A model generated the notes under the pieces. The model ran no database searches, was not told the DNA's origin, and saw only the letters and a program-made list of their open reading frames with translations. A stretch of DNA of 64,000 nucleotides from Chryseosolibacter histidinae (GTDB lineage: Bacteria; Bacteroidota; Bacteroidia; Cytophagales; Cyclobacteriaceae). Positions 32,857 through 41,909 of this stretch are shown here, piece after piece. The translations under genes were made by a program, and so were the position numbers. Position 1 is the first letter of the stretch. Each line of letters starts with the position of its first letter. Location of the stretch: the NCBI RefSeq assembly GCF_018598225.1, contig NZ_JAHESF010000014.1, forward strand, positions 124,001-188,000, in the 5' to 3' direction.

Positions 32857-34230
32857 ATGGCATTAAAATTTGAGTTTAGCCTTCCAATTGAGCACGCTGA
32901 CTTGCAATCGGAGGATGTTCGGAGCATCCTAAAAAAAGTAGACATTCTAATTGTTACTGTCAATGAGGCCGAGCGAGCCAGTATCTTCAGACTGCTACTC
33001 CCGATCCCTGAAAAAAATTCTATTTTGAGCATTAACCACCAAAGTTATACCTACCGCATAGGCCGGCTCGGCTACCACCTGGTAGCGCATGTCCAGTCCC
33101 AAATGGGATCTATACAACCCAATGCGTCGCTATTAACTGTATCAACCGCAATTGATGTGATCAAACCCAAAGCTGTTATTATGGTTGGAGTAGCGTTTGG
33201 CATAAATCCAGATAAGCAATTCAAAGGAGACGTGCTCATTTCACGTTCAGTATCCTATTATGAAGTTGCAAGGATCAATGAAAAACAATGGGACATAACA
33301 CAAAGAGGCATTACACCGATTAGCGGCAATTTACTTTACAATAGTTTTGTCAATATTATAGATTGGGGATTTTATGTTACCCGCAAGCGAAAAGCAAGAC
33401 CTCTTGCGGGCGATCTTCTGTCAGGCGAAAAATTGATTGACAATCTTGATTACAGAAACTTTTTACGGGATAAATTTCCTACCGCAATTGGTGGTGAAAT
33501 GGAAGGTTCAGGCTTGTCCAGTGCGTGCATTAGTAAGGGGCTTAACGAGTGGATAATCATCAAAGGTATTTGCGACTGGGGGGATGGAAAAAAGGATAAA
33601 AAATTCCAACCCAAAGCCGCAGCAGCATCAATGTCATTGGTTTTTCACGCCCTATCAATTCCGACAATTTTCAACGGTCTCGAAATAAGTGTACTTGACC
33701 ACCACACGGTAATAGCAGAAAAAGAAAAGTATACGCTAAATGCAAGAAAAGGATCTCCACTCTGGGTTTTAAACCGCATTAAATCAGATGCGTTGTCAAA
33801 GCTTATCGCAGATATCGAGTTCGTTAGTAAGACAGGATATCCCGACAATATTGCCGATGCGGTAATGCGCGACTTAAATCTGCTGTATGACGAAGTCCTG
33901 GATCTGCCTGCACTTTATGAAGGGAATGCGGAACTAAGGAATTTATTCACAGATTTTCTGAACACCTTTAAATCATGGCGAACGATTACCAACGCTCAGC
34001 CATTTGCCGAGCAGCGCCGGAATAAATTATCTCTGAAGCTAAGTGGCATTCGAGAGAACATCGCCAGACATCTTTCACAAACTCAAAAAAGCCTTAGCTA
34101 CAATGTAGCTGATGTGAATCCCGAGAATTTCATTAATCTTCTAGGAATAACCGAGGAGTTTCCCGATCTCTTTCCTAATCTAAAAAAAGCGACAAAGAAA
34201 ATTAAAAGGGGCATAGATTCAACCAAGTAA
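32857..34230 (+). CDS. Nucleoside-phosphorylase (MTAN/PNP-like) domain protein with helical C-terminal extension
   Basis: This protein of about 457 residues has no signal peptide. The N-terminal part (to about 270) shows the PNP/MTAN fold: VDILIVTVNEAERASI, VIMVGVAFGINPDKQ, GDVLISRSVSYYE, GGEMEGSGLSSACI (the purine-contacting Glu) and ICDWGDGKKDK with a following AAAASMSLVF helix. The remaining 190 residues are helical with no known motif. Housekeeping nucleosidases are about 230 residues; long fused forms occur as effectors in phage-defence proteins, some cleaving ATP. Location behind a duplicated tRNA end and visibly higher A+T content than the neighbours suit an acquired defence gene. That role is inference. 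Start ATG 32857 rather than 32794. Confidence 0.75.
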   Translation: MALKFEFSLPIEHADLQSEDVRSILKKVDILIVTVNEAERASIFRLLLPIPEKNSILSINHQSYTYRIGRLGYHLVAHVQSQMGSIQPNASLLTVSTAIDVIKPKAVIMVGVAFGINPDKQFKGDVLISRSVSYYEVARINEKQWDITQRGITPISGNLLYNSFVNIIDWGFYVTRKRKARPLAGDLLSGEKLIDNLDYRNFLRDKFPTAIGGEMEGSGLSSACISKGLNEWIIIKGICDWGDGKKDKKFQPKAAAASMSLVFHALSIPTIFNGLEISVLDHHTVIAEKEKYTLNARKGSPLWVLNRIKSDALSKLIADIEFVSKTGYPDNIADAVMRDLNLLYDEVLDLPALYEGNAELRNLFTDFLNTFKSWRTITNAQPFAEQRRNKLSLKLSGIRENIARHLSQTQKSLSYNVADVNPENFINLLGITEEFPDLFPNLKKATKKIKRGIDSTK

Positions 34231-34274
34231 GGCGTGAGATGTTAGACCGCGCAACTGGCAATATAATTTACAAA

Positions 34275-34640
34275 TTATTTCATTGCTTCCCCGCATGGGC
34301 TGGCACATTCGCACAACCGATCGATAGGTTTGCGATGAATATTCGAATTAATCGTTATCGACGATATTTTCGTGAAGAGTAAACAAAATAAAAGATGAAG
34401 TAACCGGCAAACACTCTCATGAAAAAATCTATCTGGCTTCCAATTGGTTGTATTTAAAGGTGAAACGAATTTATCGGTATCCCCTGGACCTAAAAATCCC
34501 AAGAGAACTATCTTACCTTCGATATCGGATTTTTTCACCTTGCCACTACGCAAATCTAACCCAGAGGATATTTTAAAGTCATGGTTTCTTGCTCTGAAAT
34601 CTACGTCAACTATTTGGGGATGACCATCAATCTACTTCAT
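34275..34640 (-). pseudogene. CHASE2-domain relic
   Basis: On the minus strand the segment DLRSGKVKKSDIEGKIVLLG followed by GPGDTDKFVSPLN and KPD matches the end of a CHASE2 sensor domain, where a strand-loop pattern of 'gKIVLLGf...D.f.TPLn...pdmyG' is expected. Immediately after KPD the frame loses the pattern, and the remaining 50 codons are unrelated. Upstream, a partial sensible frame (VDVDFRARNHDF) reaches about 34600 before stops. No start, membrane anchor or output domain is present. I read this as the remains of a CHASE2 membrane sensor. The 92-codon frame at 34275-34553 is not an intact gene. Confidence 0.55.
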
Positions 34641-34975
34641 GTTTTCATACTGTCAATGGTGGCCGCCCATTTGATGCTGTGGTTACTGGCGGAGGTAATG
34701 CCGGATTGCTGTTGCTGCTAAAAGATGCCCGGTTGTTGTAGAAGGCTTTGCAGCCGAAAGTCAGCGATAACTGGTATTAAGCTATTTCGGCAGTGATTTT
34801 CCACAGCTTAGCAGCAAATAATCAAACCAATAGCCTGATGAATAGGAAAGCAGGATTAAAACGTTAACTTTGATTAACTTATTCGATCGGATCAGGCACT
34901 CCTTTGGTTTCTCAATCGAGAGAAACAGGTTCTAGTCTCCATGGGTTCAATAAGGAGTTTCTACTCCAGACTACC
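34641..34975. other. Gene-free stretch
   Basis: No coding frame with recognisable content. It may be part of the same decayed region as the CHASE2 relic. Nothing else seen. Confidence 0.4.
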
Positions 34976-35200
34976 ATGGAAAACAACGACTTCGGCACCA
35001 TTCCTTCATCTGCCCTTTCACAAAACATTTCAATGACAAAAATCCACCTCGCGTTATCAGCGGAACAGCTATCAAGCCTTCACGAAGGTATTAACATAAA
35101 TACAGCGCTGGTGGAAGAAAGTAGAAAAGCAATTGCGGAGTCGCTCATAATTCTCAAAAAGTTCGGATCTAAAGGCCTTTACCTTGATGAGAAATGGTAA
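34976..35200 (+). CDS. Small hypothetical protein
   Basis: From the ATG at 34976 the product has 74 residues: a polar start (MENNDFGTIPSS), then TKIHLALSAEQLSSLHEGI and a C-terminal helix EESRKAIAESLIILKKFGSK. A TTG at 34904 would add 24 residues without clear meaning. No family is recognised. The amphipathic helical end is protein-like, so the gene is plausible but not certain. It sits at the right border of the decayed region after tRNA-Ser. Confidence 0.4.
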   Translation: MENNDFGTIPSSALSQNISMTKIHLALSAEQLSSLHEGININTALVEESRKAIAESLIILKKFGSKGLYLDEKW

Positions 35201-35434
35201 AGCGCTCCAACGGTAGCCCGATCAGGCTAAAAAAATCGATTGAAGAAAGTCCTTCTTTGAGCAAGCAGTCACGGTCTGCGCCGTTCTTTGGTTGGCAAGC
35301 GTGATTCACGGTATTTAACTATCCTTTCGTATGATTTAAAGGTAACTATGCAACCATGCTTCGCACCCAGGTGCTGCATGAGGCCACCCGTTAAACTCAC
35401 CTCGATCGTGCACCACGCCATGCCAATGATGCAG

Positions 35435-36349
35435 ATGACATATCGCAACGCCCAAATAATGGTTCTGCTAGTCACGGTGATGATCAGCGTAATTACTGCC
35501 ACCGCGCAGCCTGAGAAAAAGCGACTTCAGCCTGGAAAACTCTACGAATCCGGAGAGGTCATCTACGCTCCTTTCTATGGCTTCTCCAGCACCGTTCCCG
35601 CGAATTGGAAGGGCACATTACCGATTGACATGGAGATCTTTTTACTATTACCCGACACCACCGGTATCTGTGGCGAGATCTACACTTTTGCAAGCGAAAA
35701 AAATGACCTGTCGTCATTGCAAAAACACTGGTTACGCGGGGTGTCATTCTCACCATCCATTAAAGTCAGGGCAACTGATATCACCCTGGAGAACGACATG
35801 ATCATGGCTGAAGTAGTACCTGAGGGTGATGCCGTCAATACCGGGAACAAAGGATTTGCCATGGCGAGATGCGGCCCCTTTGGCTATTGCATTACTTGTT
35901 TGGCAATCGGTCCTGTACAATGCTACGATGAAATGAAGATGGCAGTAGAAAATTTCATGCGCAAAGCACTGTTCACACAGCCATCCGATGTCTCGATATA
36001 TGTTGACTTTAACTGGAAGGAATTCCTGTCAAATAAATCGTTGATCACCTTTTCCATGATCGAGCAATCATCGGGTTCAGGCAGCAAAGAAAATACTTTT
36101 AACCTCTGCGGTGATGGTACCTTCAACGGGCAGATCAAGAAGAAAGGAAGTATGAAACAGCTCAACGCAAGCTACAAGGGTTATCAATCGGGTTCCTGGT
36201 CGACTGAGAGCATCGGTGAAACGGGTGTTCTTAAACTTGCTTTCAAAAAACTTCCAGCCGCAGAATTACAGATGAGCATCAAAGACGATCGTATTTATGT
36301 GAATGGTGAGCGTTATTTTGTTGCAGAATCGGCGAAATGTAAACAATAA
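35435..36349 (+). CDS. Secreted protein of unknown function
   Basis: This protein of about 304 residues has a signal peptide (MTYRNAQIMVLLVTVMISVI, cleavage near TATAQ). The mature part starts PGKLYESGEVIYAPFYGFSSTVPANW, reminiscent of PsbP/serine-protease-associated lipoprotein folds. The last third (about 215-300) is a beta-rich domain, FNLCGDGTFNGQI ... GSWSTE ... LKLAF, typical of small lipocalin-like 'response' domains in secreted Bacteroidota proteins. I cannot name a function. The 49-codon N-terminal extension to 35288 is rejected because it lacks a signal peptide. Confidence 0.7.
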   Translation: MTYRNAQIMVLLVTVMISVITATAQPEKKRLQPGKLYESGEVIYAPFYGFSSTVPANWKGTLPIDMEIFLLLPDTTGICGEIYTFASEKNDLSSLQKHWLRGVSFSPSIKVRATDITLENDMIMAEVVPEGDAVNTGNKGFAMARCGPFGYCITCLAIGPVQCYDEMKMAVENFMRKALFTQPSDVSIYVDFNWKEFLSNKSLITFSMIEQSSGSGSKENTFNLCGDGTFNGQIKKKGSMKQLNASYKGYQSGSWSTESIGETGVLKLAFKKLPAAELQMSIKDDRIYVNGERYFVAESAKCKQ

Positions 36350-36364
36350 AAGATTAAATTCTTC

Positions 36365-36856
36365 TTATTGAAGCGGCATATCACAAGCGCTCATATCCCT
36401 TAAGACAACATAGTTACCATTTCTCTTTTCGAATAGAACCATGTAATGTCCGGTATTAATAGAAACATTGGTGGAGTCCGCTAAGTTGTAATAACCGATT
36501 TCCACAACCTGATTACCGTCGTTGGATATAAAAACCTCGTTGGTAGTGAATGCGATCTTATTACCCCTGGAGGAAGAATCGATGCCAGCTCTGAGATATT
36601 CTATAATGGCCGGCTTCCCGACCAGGGGCGCCTTGTTTTGAGAAAACGATATGGCATCCTCCGCGTAATAACCAATGCTTTTCAATTGCCCTGTGTTATA
36701 TAGCTCTGCAAATTTATTTTCCTTAGCCTGAATCTCTTTTTTGATCTTGTCTTTATCAATTGGTGATGCTATGGACTCTTCTTGCTTGGAACCGCAGGTT
36801 ATGACTAAAGGTATCAAACATGCCAGTAATGCCACATCGATCAGTCTTTTTTCCAT
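36365..36856 (-). CDS. Lipoprotein with NTF2-like (SnoaL/DUF4440) domain
   Basis: This protein of about 163 residues starts MEKRLIDVALLACLIPLVITC, a lipoprotein signal with the lipid-bearing Cys in VITC. The rest is a small NTF2-like fold: a helix KKEIQAKENKFAELYNTG, then YYAEDAISFSQNKAPLVGKPAIIEYL, and strands ending GHYMVLFEKRNGNYVVLRDM. Such domains bind small ligands or act as putative hydrolase-like proteins; function here is unknown. The longer frame to 37192 is rejected because its first 112 codons read the low-complexity end of the upstream gene in another frame. Confidence 0.82.
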   Translation of the reverse strand: MEKRLIDVALLACLIPLVITCGSKQEESIASPIDKDKIKKEIQAKENKFAELYNTGQLKSIGYYAEDAISFSQNKAPLVGKPAIIEYLRAGIDSSSRGNKIAFTTNEVFISNDGNQVVEIGYYNLADSTNVSINTGHYMVLFEKRNGNYVVLRDMSACDMPLQ

Positions 36857-36875
36857 AATTGTATCAGTTGAAATT

Positions 36876-37982
36876 TTACCGTCTTCGGCCACCGCCTCCT
36901 CTTGAACCACCTCCACTAAAACCGCCGCCTCTCGAGCCGCCTCCGTACCCGCCACTGTAACGGGATGCTCCGGCTGAACTGGGTTTGGATCGCTGGGAAG
37001 AAAAGTCCGACTGACGGTTGGAAGGCAATGAACCGGCAGCTTCGCGTGTAGGTCTTGCCTGACGTGTGGATGGCGATGCTCCGCCGGCCTGCCGATTGGA
37101 GGACTGCCGGCCACCGGATTCACGTGTAGCGGGCGATGCTCCTCCTGATGGGCGTGTCGATGGACGCGTTGATACACCATTGCTTCTATCATAATTACCG
37201 CTGGCCTTATTACGATTTACCGTGTTGGAAGTATTTCGCGTCCTGTTATAATTGTTAAAATTGTTAGTATTATGAATTACCGTGGTGTTGCCATGATACC
37301 CGTAGCCATGATGGTGATAATGAGCGTGACTACCCCAGTATACGCCGATTGCCATTACAGTAAATGCAGCAAAATAAGGCGGGTAATAACCATAATGGTA
37401 TGGCGGATAATAGGGTACATAAGCTGGAGAGTATACGTATTGCACAATGGGAGCTTGTTCGACCACTACTGTTGTGGTTTGTGCAGGCACAGTAACAATT
37501 TTAACAGTGTCCGGACCCTGGTATCCTGGATTGGCGGTAACTGGCGGCGTGGAAGACTCCCTTAGCTCAACAATATAATTCTTGCCATACAGATCTTCAT
37601 CGCCTACGATCTGCATGGAAATTTTTTTATCCTTATCCTTCGATACTAAGATCACGGCAACATCCTGGGTTTCAGTTTCACTTACCGCTACCTGAAGAAT
37701 AAATGTAAAATCCTCTTTCTCCTGCTTCGTTACAACCTTGATGAAATCGACCTTTTTATCCAAATCCAAATCCAGGTTGTTAATTCCCGTTTTTTCAAGG
37801 TTCAATGATTTTTCAAATTCTTCAATGGTCCTGGATTTTTGAAAAAGATCCAGAACAGCATAAAGGTCGAGGTTATCTCCCGGCAAGCCTAATAATGTCG
37901 AATCGGCCACTGATTGAGAAAAAGCAGGCGCGTTCAACAGACTCATTGCTACGACTGCATAGGGCAAAATATGTTTTTCCAT
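36876..37982 (-). CDS. Secreted low-complexity protein with Tyr/Pro-rich segment and RGG tail
   Basis: This protein of about 368 residues has a signal peptide (MEKHILPYAVVAMSLLNAPAFS). A folded part of about 130 residues (LDLYAVLDLFQKSRTIEEFE, VDFIKVVTKQEKEDFTFILQ) is followed by a Tyr/Pro/His-rich stretch (YVPYYPPYHYGYYPPYF, HAHYHHHGYGYHG). An Asn/Arg/Ser/Gly-rich tail ends in repeated GGGSRGGG-type RGG motifs. The layout resembles Bacteroidota envelope proteins of the DUF3300-like type. The disordered, basic tail may bind polyanions outside the cell. It precedes the NTF2-like lipoprotein by 19 bases, so the two are probably an operon. Confidence 0.75.
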   Translation of the reverse strand: MEKHILPYAVVAMSLLNAPAFSQSVADSTLLGLPGDNLDLYAVLDLFQKSRTIEEFEKSLNLEKTGINNLDLDLDKKVDFIKVVTKQEKEDFTFILQVAVSETETQDVAVILVSKDKDKKISMQIVGDEDLYGKNYIVELRESSTPPVTANPGYQGPDTVKIVTVPAQTTTVVVEQAPIVQYVYSPAYVPYYPPYHYGYYPPYFAAFTVMAIGVYWGSHAHYHHHGYGYHGNTTVIHNTNNFNNYNRTRNTSNTVNRNKASGNYDRSNGVSTRPSTRPSGGASPATRESGGRQSSNRQAGGASPSTRQARPTREAAGSLPSNRQSDFSSQRSKPSSAGASRYSGGYGGGSRGGGFSGGGSRGGGGRRR

Positions 37983-38332
37983 AACAGCTCCGCCTTGCAA
38001 CAGATTTATAAGTAAATTATAAATATCTGCCACCAGTCGTAAGTGTTTCACTGGGTACCGCCAGGTGTCTCACGGGGATGGAAGATGGCACATTTTTGCA
38101 GGTTACGGCGGACGCGTAGATCCAACAGATCACGTTCATTCAACGGGCGTTAATGACGCTGCAAAACCACGTGGCAGAGCAAACTTTGTGTTCGGGAGCG
38201 TCCATGGTAAAAGAAAGGAACGTTGTTATACCACTCCGGTTCCCATTACCCGGCTCATAGTCACCAGGTGTTGCGAATACATCTCTTCACGAAAAGAGGC
38301 GGAATTTAGACGTCGAACCCACCAGCGGATCA
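37983..38332. other. Gene-free stretch
   Basis: This lies between the GH29 end and the low-complexity protein start. It should hold the promoter of the latter on the minus strand, but I see no clear box. No coding content. Confidence 0.4.
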
Positions 38333-39868
38333 TTAGAACTCTACCCTGAACACCGTAGCCAGCGGATCCATGTCAGCGGCCTCAGGTGTGTGGAAGGTGA
38401 GCTTGTTTGCTTTGACCGACCACTTCAAATCTGCTTCACTGCCCACCACCGAGACCCGTTTTATTTTACCCTCTATTGCCGGTCGGATTTCAATGGCAGA
38501 ATTGGGTGCAGGCTGGCCCAATGAATACACATACAAACGCTTGCCATCCTTCGATTGGGTAAAGCGGATATCCTTTTCGTTGTAAGCCGTCGTGGCGGAT
38601 TGCCCCCCAAAATCACCTTTCTTGAAGGCCGCTTCCCCGTAACCATACGTTGAGAAGGCCCTCGTTTCATATACAGCTTCTTTGTGCCTATCGATCCATT
38701 TCCCGATGGAAGTCAAAATGTTGCGCTGCTCATCGTTAATGATCCCGTCGGCCCGGGGTGAGATATTCAGCAATACAATTCCTTTCTTACTCCAAACATC
38801 GATCATATTCCGGATCACCAGCGCCGGATCCTTATACGTTTGGCCATTGACATAACACCAGCTGGAGTGACTTAGCGTAATATCGGTCAGCCAGTAGTCG
38901 CCGGAGATCTCGGTCTTGCCTCCCTGTTCGATATCCAGGATACCCACATTGGCAGGCAAGTCCTCCTGCTTATAGGCAACGATCGGTTTCTGTCCTCTCG
39001 AGACCGCTGTATTAAAATGGTGCGCCACCATTTTTTGACGGTAGTTCTCGGGTATCCTGTCAAGCCAGGAATCGAACCAGATGATATCAGGGGCGTAGTT
39101 ATCCACCACCTCATTCGTCTGATTCAACCAATACTCGTAGAATTCGGCTTCGGGAATATTTCCATACAGGAGCCGGAGCCTGGGATCTGTAGTTGAGGTT
39201 ACATAGTCGGGATGGTACGGGAAATGGCTATCGTCTCCCGGATCGGGCGTATTCTGCGCCCACTGTGCCGTGTCGTTCGCATATCTTTGAAGAAGCCTCT
39301 CATGGTGGAACGTTGCAATTGTCTTCATGTCGTTCTTCTTTAGCTCCGCGAAGAGCTCGCCAAGAATGTCTTTCTTCGGTCCCATATCTTTGGCGTTCCA
39401 GGGATTCAGCTTGCTGGCCCACATGGCGAATCCGTCATGGTGCTGCGCCACGGGGCCTGCGAATCTGGCGCCCGACCTTTTAAACAGATCTGCCCACTCC
39501 CTGGCATCGAAATGCTCGCCTGTGAACATCGGTATAAAATCGTGGTAGTTGAATTGAGATACAGGCCCGAAGGTTTTCTGGTGATGTTCGAACACTTCTC
39601 CTCCCCAATCTTTCCTGCCTGGCGCATACATCCACCTCGGATACCATTCAGAACTATAGGCAGGTACGCTATATACACCCCAGTGGAAATAGATCCCGAA
39701 CTTCGCATCCTTGAACCACTCCGGCTCTCTTTCTATTGTGGATAGCGAATGCCATGTTTCTTCAAATTTATTTTCCGCCTCCGGGGTTTTGGTTTCCGGG
39801 GAATTCCTGCATGAAACGAGTCCTGCGGCTATACACAGGATGAAGACTACACGATCTGTTTTTGTCAT
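38333..39868 (-). CDS. Alpha-L-fucosidase, GH29, lipoprotein
   Basis: This 511-residue lipoprotein has a lipobox at GLVSC (about residue 20). GH29 marks are EWFKDAKFGIYFHWGVYSVPAY near the N-terminus, AQHHDGFAMWASKLNPWNA, and DIIWFDSWLDRIPE, where the Asp of WFD is the catalytic nucleophile of the family. A C-terminal beta domain follows from about residue 420. It removes alpha-linked fucose, probably at the cell surface or in the periplasm. It lies about 7 kb from the GH95-containing SusCD locus, which also targets fucose, so the two may act on the same glycan, although they are not in one operon. Confidence 0.92.
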   Translation of the reverse strand: MTKTDRVVFILCIAAGLVSCRNSPETKTPEAENKFEETWHSLSTIEREPEWFKDAKFGIYFHWGVYSVPAYSSEWYPRWMYAPGRKDWGGEVFEHHQKTFGPVSQFNYHDFIPMFTGEHFDAREWADLFKRSGARFAGPVAQHHDGFAMWASKLNPWNAKDMGPKKDILGELFAELKKNDMKTIATFHHERLLQRYANDTAQWAQNTPDPGDDSHFPYHPDYVTSTTDPRLRLLYGNIPEAEFYEYWLNQTNEVVDNYAPDIIWFDSWLDRIPENYRQKMVAHHFNTAVSRGQKPIVAYKQEDLPANVGILDIEQGGKTEISGDYWLTDITLSHSSWCYVNGQTYKDPALVIRNMIDVWSKKGIVLLNISPRADGIINDEQRNILTSIGKWIDRHKEAVYETRAFSTYGYGEAAFKKGDFGGQSATTAYNEKDIRFTQSKDGKRLYVYSLGQPAPNSAIEIRPAIEGKIKRVSVVGSEADLKWSVKANKLTFHTPEAADMDPLATVFRVEF

Positions 39869-40114
39869 TAGCTTATCACCATTGTTTAATTACGGTTTCC
39901 TGCATTCAGATATCCCGGCAGCGAAAGCGCTTCCTATAAAGGTTTAAAATATGCTTCTGAGGACAGGCATCTTCTGCTGGCTTTATCGAATGCGCCAAAC
40001 CAATATTAGTGTAAACATGACAATTATTAGCAACGAACCTTAAGTTTTTTCTCCATTGCGCTCGCCATGAGCCTGCCCCGGAGGGACGGAGGTTCCTGAA
40101 AAGTACCGGCACGC

Positions 40115-40906
40115 TTAATTGATCACCAACCCAGCGGTGAGATTCAATATGGTTCCGGTCATGGCTTTTCCCTCATCAGAGGCAGCAAAAACTGCTGCGT
40201 TTGCCAGGTCATTGATAGACGCGAGCCTTTTGGTATGTGTTCTTCCTTCCATGCCGGCATGGAATTGCTTGTAATCAATATTGTGCGCCCTGGCATGCAA
40301 GCTGTATACTTCATCGATCAATGGCGTATCCGGCATCGCCGAGGTAAGGATGCATACTGAACGCACACCAGAAGGCCCCAATTCAGCCGAAATGGTGCGA
40401 CTTAAAGCTTCTATTGATGACCATGTAGATGGCATGCCTCCCATGAACGGAACACTAACCCTGCTCGGGCTTGGTGTGTTCATTAAGATAACCCCATGCT
40501 TCTGAGCCACCATTCGCCTGGCCGCAGCCTTTGCCGTTATAAAGTGAGATTGCGAATAGGCAGTAATTGGGTGTAGAAAATTTTCAAGCGAGAGCTCAAT
40601 CAAAGCTGTTCCCTGATGACCCGTTTGAGGCAGCCCGACGGCATTGAAAGAAATATCAACCTTTCCAGCCTTCCTGATAAGTTCCTCCATATGTCTTTCG
40701 ACTGAATCTTCGCACATAGCATCAACCTGGGCGATCTCAATACTTCCACCCATTGATGTGATTTGTTCAGCCACCGTCTCGAGCTTACTCCACGTGCGGC
40801 CTGTCAAATACACGTGCGCTCCTTCCCTGGCAAATGATTTTGCGACTGTTGCCCCTACTGCCCCGTTGCCATAGATCACCGCCACTTTGTTCTCCAGCCT
40901 TTTCAT
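40115..40906 (-). CDS. SDR-family protein lacking the YxxxK catalytic motif
   Basis: This protein of about 263 residues has a Rossmann SDR fold. The nucleotide motif is VIYGNGAVGATVA instead of TGxxxGIG, followed by YLTGRTWSKLE and a NAVG in place of NNAG. At the catalytic site, where YxxxK is expected, the sequence reads STWSSIEALSRTISAELGPSG; neither Tyr nor Lys is in register. The protein may therefore be a divergent reductase or a non-catalytic member. It lies downstream of the PEP-mutase-like gene, separated by 40 bases, and faces the AraC-type regulator. Confidence 0.8.
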   Translation of the reverse strand: MKRLENKVAVIYGNGAVGATVAKSFAREGAHVYLTGRTWSKLETVAEQITSMGGSIEIAQVDAMCEDSVERHMEELIRKAGKVDISFNAVGLPQTGHQGTALIELSLENFLHPITAYSQSHFITAKAAARRMVAQKHGVILMNTPSPSRVSVPFMGGMPSTWSSIEALSRTISAELGPSGVRSVCILTSAMPDTPLIDEVYSLHARAHNIDYKQFHAGMEGRTHTKRLASINDLANAAVFAASDEGKAMTGTILNLTAGLVIN

Positions 40907-40946
40907 TGTATGTCCTGTTTGTTGGTTTCTTTTTGCAATTGAATGA

Positions 40947-41690
40947 TCAGTTAAATAGTGGCTCAAACGAATTTCCATTGAGAACTTCGCTCGCCATCGC
41001 TTCCATTTTATGGTAGGTTGCCCTATATAAAAAAACGGCCATGCTGATGCGCTTGACGCCACTGGTTGCCAGCATAGGCATAGAGAGCTTTGGAATACCA
41101 ACCACATTTACCGGCAATGAAGTGCCAGCAACAATTTTCCTGATCAGCTCGGCATCGCTAACGGCTGTTACAAACAATCCATCGGCGCCTGCATCTTTAT
41201 ACCTCGTTGCTCTACTTAAAACAATTTCCAAAGGACCAGGAAGCTTTTGCAGGAAAGCATCGGTTCGGGCGTTGATGAAGAGCTGTTGACCTGTTTTAAC
41301 AAGGTAGTTTTTTATACTATCCAGTTTTCTTAAAAAGCCATCCTCACCTTGTGCATCCTCCAGGTTTATTCCGGCAACACCGGTATCGATCAGGTTTTGA
41401 ATATGATCATTCAAAACAGACAGATCATCCGTGTATCCTCTTTCCAAGTCAACTGATAACGGAATGCCTGTACACAACTTTATTCTCTTAACAACATACA
41501 GCAACTCAGGAAAAGGGATCTCTTCGCCATCTCTATAACCAAGGGATTCAGCGATGGCTCCACTGGATGTGGCCATCGCTTTAAAGCCACAGGCCTCGAC
41601 AACCTTTGCACTTTTTACGTTCCACACGTTAGCCAGGATGAAAGGCGTTGTTTGGTAATGCAACTGATGAAATGTTTCAAAATTAGTCAT
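40947..41690 (-). CDS. Isocitrate lyase / PEP mutase superfamily protein
   Basis: This is a TIM-barrel protein of about 247 residues. It shows PFILANVWNVKSAKVVEACGF, MATSSGAIAESLGYRDGE, PLSVDLERGYTD (metal-binding DxE region), GINLEDAQGE and INARTDAFL, all characteristic of the PEP mutase/ICL superfamily branch with oxaloacetate-hydrolase or carboxyphosphonoenolpyruvate-mutase-like members. The exact C-C or C-P bond acted on is unknown. ATG 41690 is chosen; the frame to 41768 lacks family similarity. It is transcribed away from the GlxA-like regulator at 41910, which probably controls it. Confidence 0.87.
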   Translation of the reverse strand: MTNFETFHQLHYQTTPFILANVWNVKSAKVVEACGFKAMATSSGAIAESLGYRDGEEIPFPELLYVVKRIKLCTGIPLSVDLERGYTDDLSVLNDHIQNLIDTGVAGINLEDAQGEDGFLRKLDSIKNYLVKTGQQLFINARTDAFLQKLPGPLEIVLSRATRYKDAGADGLFVTAVSDAELIRKIVAGTSLPVNVVGIPKLSMPMLATSGVKRISMAVFLYRATYHKMEAMASEVLNGNSFEPLFN

Positions 41691-41909
41691 ATGGATATAC
41701 TTACTGTTTTTTAGTGATCGCTGGCGCTCTGCTTCCAGTAACCTGGATATGGAGGAACGGCCACGCATTTTGCCTGCACTTGTTTTTAATCTGAATTCAA
41801 ATTCGAATGCAAAGCTATGACCTTAACATTACCTTCAGGGGGTGTAATAGAGACATTATGGTGGGTTGTTTAAGACAACGGGAATCCCAACATTGCAAGA
41901 AAAATACAC

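Noticed and set aside
34275-34553. Intact 92-codon gene on the minus strand
   Set aside because: Only the first part resembles CHASE2; the rest is out of frame, so it is listed as a relic.
36857-37192. N-terminal 112-codon extension of the NTF2-like lipoprotein
   Set aside because: It reads the low-complexity end of the upstream gene in another frame; the lipoprotein signal begins at 36856.
38065-38349. 94-codon frame on the plus strand
   Set aside because: Composition is not protein-like and it overlaps the GH29 end; no motif or promoter.
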